This document shows, in pieces, positions 59,462-64,000 of a stretch of 64,000 nt of DNA (positions within the stretch are counted from its first letter, which is position 1; each line of letters opens with the position of its first letter). Under the pieces are notes generated by a model. That model searched no databases and was not told the origin of the DNA. It saw only the letters and a program-made list of their open reading frames with translations. This DNA comes from Atrichornis clamosus (lineage: Eukaryota; Chordata; Aves; Passeriformes; Menuridae), in NCBI GenBank assembly GCA_013400975.1, contig WBMZ01012029.1, positions 1 through 64,000 of the forward strand, read 5' to 3'. The translations under genes were made by a program, and so were the position numbers.

Positions 59462-62400
59462 AACAGCATCCATAAGGATCCAATAGCTCAAATAATTCTG
59501 GAGATTATAATAACACAATAAACTAATTTCCCACACACACACTTTCACAGTTGATTTTTTTTTTTTTGGTCCAAATTTGGAAAGTAATCCTTCAGAAGGA
59601 ATTTAAGATGCTTTTAATGCAGTTTATTATGCTGTAATAAAAAATAAAAGAGAAGAGAAGAAAAATAATGGCTAAGGCAACTCAGGTGGAGGCACTGTGC
59701 AAAATAAGGAAACAAAACTATTACAGATTTTACATTAATTATTCCTCAAGGAAGGTGTTTTAACTGAAATGCTGATATTTTTGGCTTGTTTTAAGCAGGA
59801 GGAGCATCATCACAGAAGAGGCAGCCTTCCAGACGAATCATCAAAGCTTTCTAATCTCTCCTCATGATGGACTGCTGGAGAAAGTCAAATCACGTGGGAT
59901 GACACTGGGGCTGAAGAGAGTAGCAAAGGATGCTGAAGGAGCTCCTGCCTTGAGTTTTTCTACCCTTAGAAAAAACACCCAATTACCCTTTCGTCCTCTT
60001 TGATGAACACAATCAACTTCAACACCCTCAAAATCCAACAGCAGAAGCTCCAACACATGGGGAAAAATAATGATTAAAAGCCTTTAAGTTAAAGTACAGT
60101 ACCCAGCACCAACTTTCAAAGACAAGGTAAATAAGTAAGGCCTTTAAATTTTAAGATGTTGCTCAGCAACACCTTGTCATGCTACATCACACAACACTTC
60201 CTCCTTGTTATTTTTCTGGCCAAAGGTCAAAATTCCTCTTCCCAAGAGACAGGCTTTCATATAAACAGAGTGGTGAAACTCCCACATCCAACATACTCGG
60301 GAACACTCCACATCTCCATCCTGGAGGCCTTCCTTCCTAATATGATTTATTGCAATTTAAGGTGGGGGGAAAAAAAGAGAAAATTTGTCTCAAGTGATCT
60401 CACCTGGAGCAATCCTGCTCCAAATGAAAACAGCATTATTGGTCTAGCACACAGAGTTCAGCACTGAAATCTCAGGATGCTCATGGCTCCTAAAGTAAGA
60501 GTTCCTATCATCTTCACGTAGCCTTGGGACAAGCATTTTTATATGGCCTGTACAAGCAAAAAACCAGTGGCCATTTAAATTTTTCAGCTAAGCCATGACA
60601 CATCCCCTCCTGCCAAGTGGGGATTCAGGTCCTTAAGCACAGAAACCTGGTGGTCTAATTTCCCAGAAATACCACCATGCCCATCTCTCAGAGCACCCAA
60701 GGCAGCCCTAAGAGGATGAAAACCAGTATTGAAATGATCAAAAACACCCTATGTTGCACATGGGACTTCTTGCCAACACATCTTCTCCCTATCTCCTCCT
60801 CCCACCACTTCCATCCCCCGGCTTGATCTGTTTTCTTCTCCAATTCAATCTTCTCCAGTGGCTTCTGCAGAGCAGGGTGTCTCCTTTGTGTCCCTCTGGC
60901 ATTCTCCATATAGGAATGCAAGAGGGAGATGATCCTGGGTTGGCATCCACAGGAACAACTCCGTTACAGGGAGGAATTAATGACAACTCTGCCCACCTGC
61001 AGGTTTTCTCGGGGTTTTTTTAAGCCGTGGTGTAAGTAACTCACATGATGTCAGTACAGGAATATCACACCAAGGATCTGGAAAGTAAGGGGCGGGTTTT
61101 CCTCGTTTCTATGGTTATGAGCAATTTTAATGACCAACCTAAATAAAAAGGCTGGAAGAGAGAGAAAGTAGGAAGGAGTGAGGTAGGCGTTTAATTTTGA
61201 TTGACAAGACAGAGCAGAACTAGTTAAGATCTGTCAAATGCCTGCTGAGGATCGCAAATCCTAAGCACATTGTAGGGCAGACAGAATTAGTCTAAATGCA
61301 CAGCTTTACAAAAATATTTCTTCTCTGGTGAGATCAGGGTTCAGCATTTCAGTTGCCCCAAAGCAACTGATGTCATAACTACCAAAGGAACCAAGGCAGG
61401 GCCAGAATATTTATCTATTTTTACTATTTGTGAGATTTTTAAGTATTAACATCTACAATATCTTGATATGTCTTAATTTTTGTCCCTGGCCTATATATAT
61501 AAATATATATATACATATAAAATGACAGCATTCTCAAGATTGTTAACAAAACAACAACTTTAAAAGCATTATCAAAGGCACCGCTTTGGAATCACATCTG
61601 CATCACATTAAATGCTGCATAAATACAGAGTAAGGAGATAATTCCTGTGTCCAAGACCTTAAAATAGGAGACTGAACACAGAAAGAGCAGAAGGTAGATT
61701 TGATGGGAAATATCAGGAAGCAAAGAGACATTCTGGAAACACAGAAACACCAGCATGACAGTCAGCTGTGATGTTCCCTGAAGGTACACCACCAAAAAAC
61801 AAGGTCTGGGGAAAATTAAGAACATTCCCACAGATGAAATCACCAAGAAGGAAGAAAAATGGATACATGAAGACTTGGAGCATTTCAAAGCCAGGAACCA
61901 AGTTCCATGACCTTGGAGGAAAATCAAAATCTTAGGGAGGCAGGAGGCAGCTGGCGAAGGGCTCTGGAAGAACAAACCATCATCTTGTGTTTAAGACCAC
62001 AGAGATGCAGGATGCAGCAAAGGACGGACACAAAGAAGATCCAAGTTGTGCCTGAACCAAAGTAGGAAGATGTTTTTTCTTGCACTCACTCAGCTCTGTT
62101 GGGATGCAAGCAGGACACAGTGATCTTCACGGGGCTACACACCCATGAGCTCTGCTATTTTAGCAAATGATGTTTGACTTTTAAGGAGAAAAAAACAAGG
62201 CAAGAGAGGACAGGGTTACAAAGGAGGGAAGTCAACAGCTCCTGAAACGCCTGCCAACAGGATCTGCTCTTAAAGCGTGCAGTTTTGGCAGAGAATATTC
62301 TCAAAATTTGTTATTTAAACGTCTTATGGTGTTGGAATGCATAAAGTAAAAGGATACAAGTGAACTAAGATCTGATCAACACAAACGTGTACCAAAGTCA

Positions 62401-62745
62401 GAATGTGCTCCCACAAAGTCTCAGCCACCTGGCTCTTCCATGCTACATTCAAAAAGAGAAAAATTAGCTACCAACTACTTTTATTTTCCCTCAAAATCAT
62501 TACTCTCCAGCCTCTAAAATGTATAGATTTGTAACAATCTTCAAGAGCTAAAAGAAATAAAGAAAAAAAAAAAGAACAACAAACCCCAAACCTCACCACA
62601 AGTTGTCTCATTTATTGCCAGTTTCCGATTCTCAGACAATGTACTTATTGTGATACAAACTTTTCTTTCACCCATCAGTGCCCAAGTATGCCCAAAGAAT
62701 AATGAAAACACCTACAAATTCATATTTGCTTCTCAAGAACTGGAA
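59462..62745. other. Anonymous AT-rich DNA
   Basis: More than 3.2 kb without a recognised transposon. It contains a T run at about 59556-59568 and an AT-rich run at about 61491-61520. Open frames at 60156-60467 and 61592-61975 (minus) match nothing I know. Confidence 0.45.
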
Positions 62746-62782
62746 TAAAAATTAAAATTAAAATTAAAAAAAAAAAAAAAAA
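62746..62782. repeat. AAAATT repeat running into a 17-A tract
   Basis: Units of aaaatt at 62746-62765 end in 17 A (62766-62782), which abut the 5' breakpoint of the following CR1. Confidence 0.95.
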
Positions 62783-63006
62783 GTCCTGAGGAGAGGAAGA
62801 ACTTGGGGATATTGGTGGATGAGAAACTTGACATGACATTACATCTGGTAACATGGCTGCCCCACCCCTGGAAGTGTCCAAGGCCAGGTTAGACAGGGCT
62901 TGGAGAAACCTGCTCTAGTGGAAGGTGTCCCTGTCCATGGCAGGGAGTTGGAACAAGATGATTTTTCAGGTCCGTTCCAATCCAAACCATTCTAATATTC
63001 TATGAA
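62783..63006 (+). mobile_element. CR1 LINE with large internal deletion
   Basis: It starts with 'gaacttggggatattggtggatgagaaacttgacatgac', a stretch from near the end of CR1 ORF2. It jumps at about 62850 to 'gctgccccacccctggaagtgtccaaggccaggttagacagggcttgg' and finishes 'ccaatccaaaccattctaatattctatga'. Roughly 400 nt of consensus is missing at the jump. Confidence 0.88.
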
Positions 63007-64000
63007 TTTAGTGCTGTTTTCTTCCCAATAGTGCCACCATGAACTCAGTATTTTTTAATCTGATTTCTTACTGCAAGGTTTCCAACAGCCAAGCTGTCCA
63101 TCACCAAGCTGAAAAGATGAAGCAGCACAGAATCAGCTGGCACAACCTCACTTACTACCAGATAATGCCTCAAACCCCCTCAAACCAATTCTGCTGCCAT
63201 CAGAGCCACCTTCTCCTTGGACAGTGCCCAGGAACCACTTGCAAATGAAATCCAACCGAATTTATTGCTTCTGCAAGCCTGGAAATTTAAGTCACAGAGG
63301 TGACGTGACATTTTTTTTCGCCAATGCTAATCTAATACCTTTTTAAAGGTGCATACGTTTCACCCTGTTGGCTTCCAACACTGAATTACCAGCTCTGCTA
63401 AGCTTCAGAATAAATGAGACGAGCGTGGCCTCCAGGCGAAATCCCTTTGCTGTAATCTTTATTCAAAACACACCGCTCCAGAGCCTTGCATGCATTGCCA
63501 AAAAATCGCCCTGAGGTTTGCTCTTAAGATGGCAATTTGCATATCAACATTTTGCTGCAGAGCTTACCCAATGTCCTCGCTATTATTTTAATACTCAGCT
63601 GTGGGCGGCCCCCCGAGCGGCGCACAGAAGTGCACACTAAAAATATTCCTGCCTTCCCCACCGGCTCCACACATGACCACGAAGGAAAACCAGGAGCGAT
63701 GGCACACATCCGCCTCTCGGGGAGGATGCACAGGCTCTGAGCAGCTCAAAGAAACATGGCAAGAAGCAGAGAAGTACCTCGGCATAGATGGAGGGAGGAC
63801 GCACAGGCACCAGAGGAGGGGGAGCGCAGGAAGAGCCGGTTTTACGGCCCAGGAAAGCAGGAGAGGCTCACCCGCGTGCAAGACACACTTGGGAAAACAC
63901 ACTAAGAGGTAATAAAGCAGGTGAGGGAGGCACTGCCTGGGATATGAATTTAAGAAGAAGCTGAATAGAGGAAGGGAAAGAAATCTCGTGCACAGAACAG
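63007..64000. other. Unique DNA with candidate regulatory stretch and CpG cluster
   Basis: At 63290-63600 the sequence has low repetitiveness and holds a perfect octamer ATTTGCAT (63535-63542). From 63600 to 63880 about 16 CpGs occur in ~280 nt, the densest cluster of the window (gggcggccccccgagcggcgc at the start). Overlapping open frames at 63537-63912 are in different phases on both strands. No coding exon is supported. Confidence 0.4.

Overview
The window looks like bird nuclear DNA, most likely from a songbird. The main evidence is roughly forty fragments of the CR1 non-LTR retrotransposon (LINE), on both strands. Many carry the typical avian 3' end: a 'ggcagggggttggaac..gatgatctttaaggtcccttccaaccc' block followed by short repeats of the attctatg type. 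Many copies also have the 'aacctgggatagtggaaggtgtccctgcccatggcag' variant that I associate with passerines; the order is inferred from memory of repeat families, not from a search. I recognise no cellular protein-coding gene, tRNA, rRNA or CRISPR array. The long open frames are antisense or sense readings of CR1 or chance frames in anonymous DNA. The window is best read as intergenic or deep intronic sequence.

Layout. 1-17 kb: AT-rich anonymous DNA with CR1 tails at 1182, 3140, 4980, 7882, 8343, 9815 (minus), 12064 (minus, old), 14145 and 17226 (minus). 18-22 kb: a minus-strand CR1 split by a ~475-bp insert that resembles a solo LTR, followed by more CR1 in both orientations. 23.2 kb: an 85-nt near-perfect hairpin next to a CR1 tail. 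25.4 kb: an exact 94-bp duplication around a single N, probably an unjoined assembly gap. 24-40 kb: alternating plus and minus CR1 copies, several microsatellites and poly-A/T runs. 41.2-42.1 kb: a plus-strand CR1 ORF2 fragment (endonuclease-to-RT linker) interrupted by an antisense piece of CR1 3' region. 43-56 kb: more CR1, a perfect 15-bp hairpin at 48.43 kb, and at 55.8-56.5 kb a plus-strand CR1 tail abutting a minus-strand CR1 fragment with recognisable endonuclease motifs. 56.5-64 kb: mostly unique sequence with two stretches (57.7 and 63.3-63.9 kb) whose composition and motifs make them the best candidates for conserved regulatory DNA.

The CR1 copies fall into at least three kinds. One is the abundant, less diverged type with 'gatgatctttaaggtcccttccaaccc'. 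A second, older type has 'ccaccacttccttgggcag' and 'ttttccaacctta'. A third, at 49.85 kb, has 'ggactggatgatctccagaagtcctttccaacc'. Every copy is 5'-truncated and all inspected reading frames are broken, so nothing here appears able to move by itself. I found no convincing new biological system. The items that most deserve checking are the two hairpins, the nested and chimeric CR1 structures, the solo-LTR candidate and the probable assembly error.
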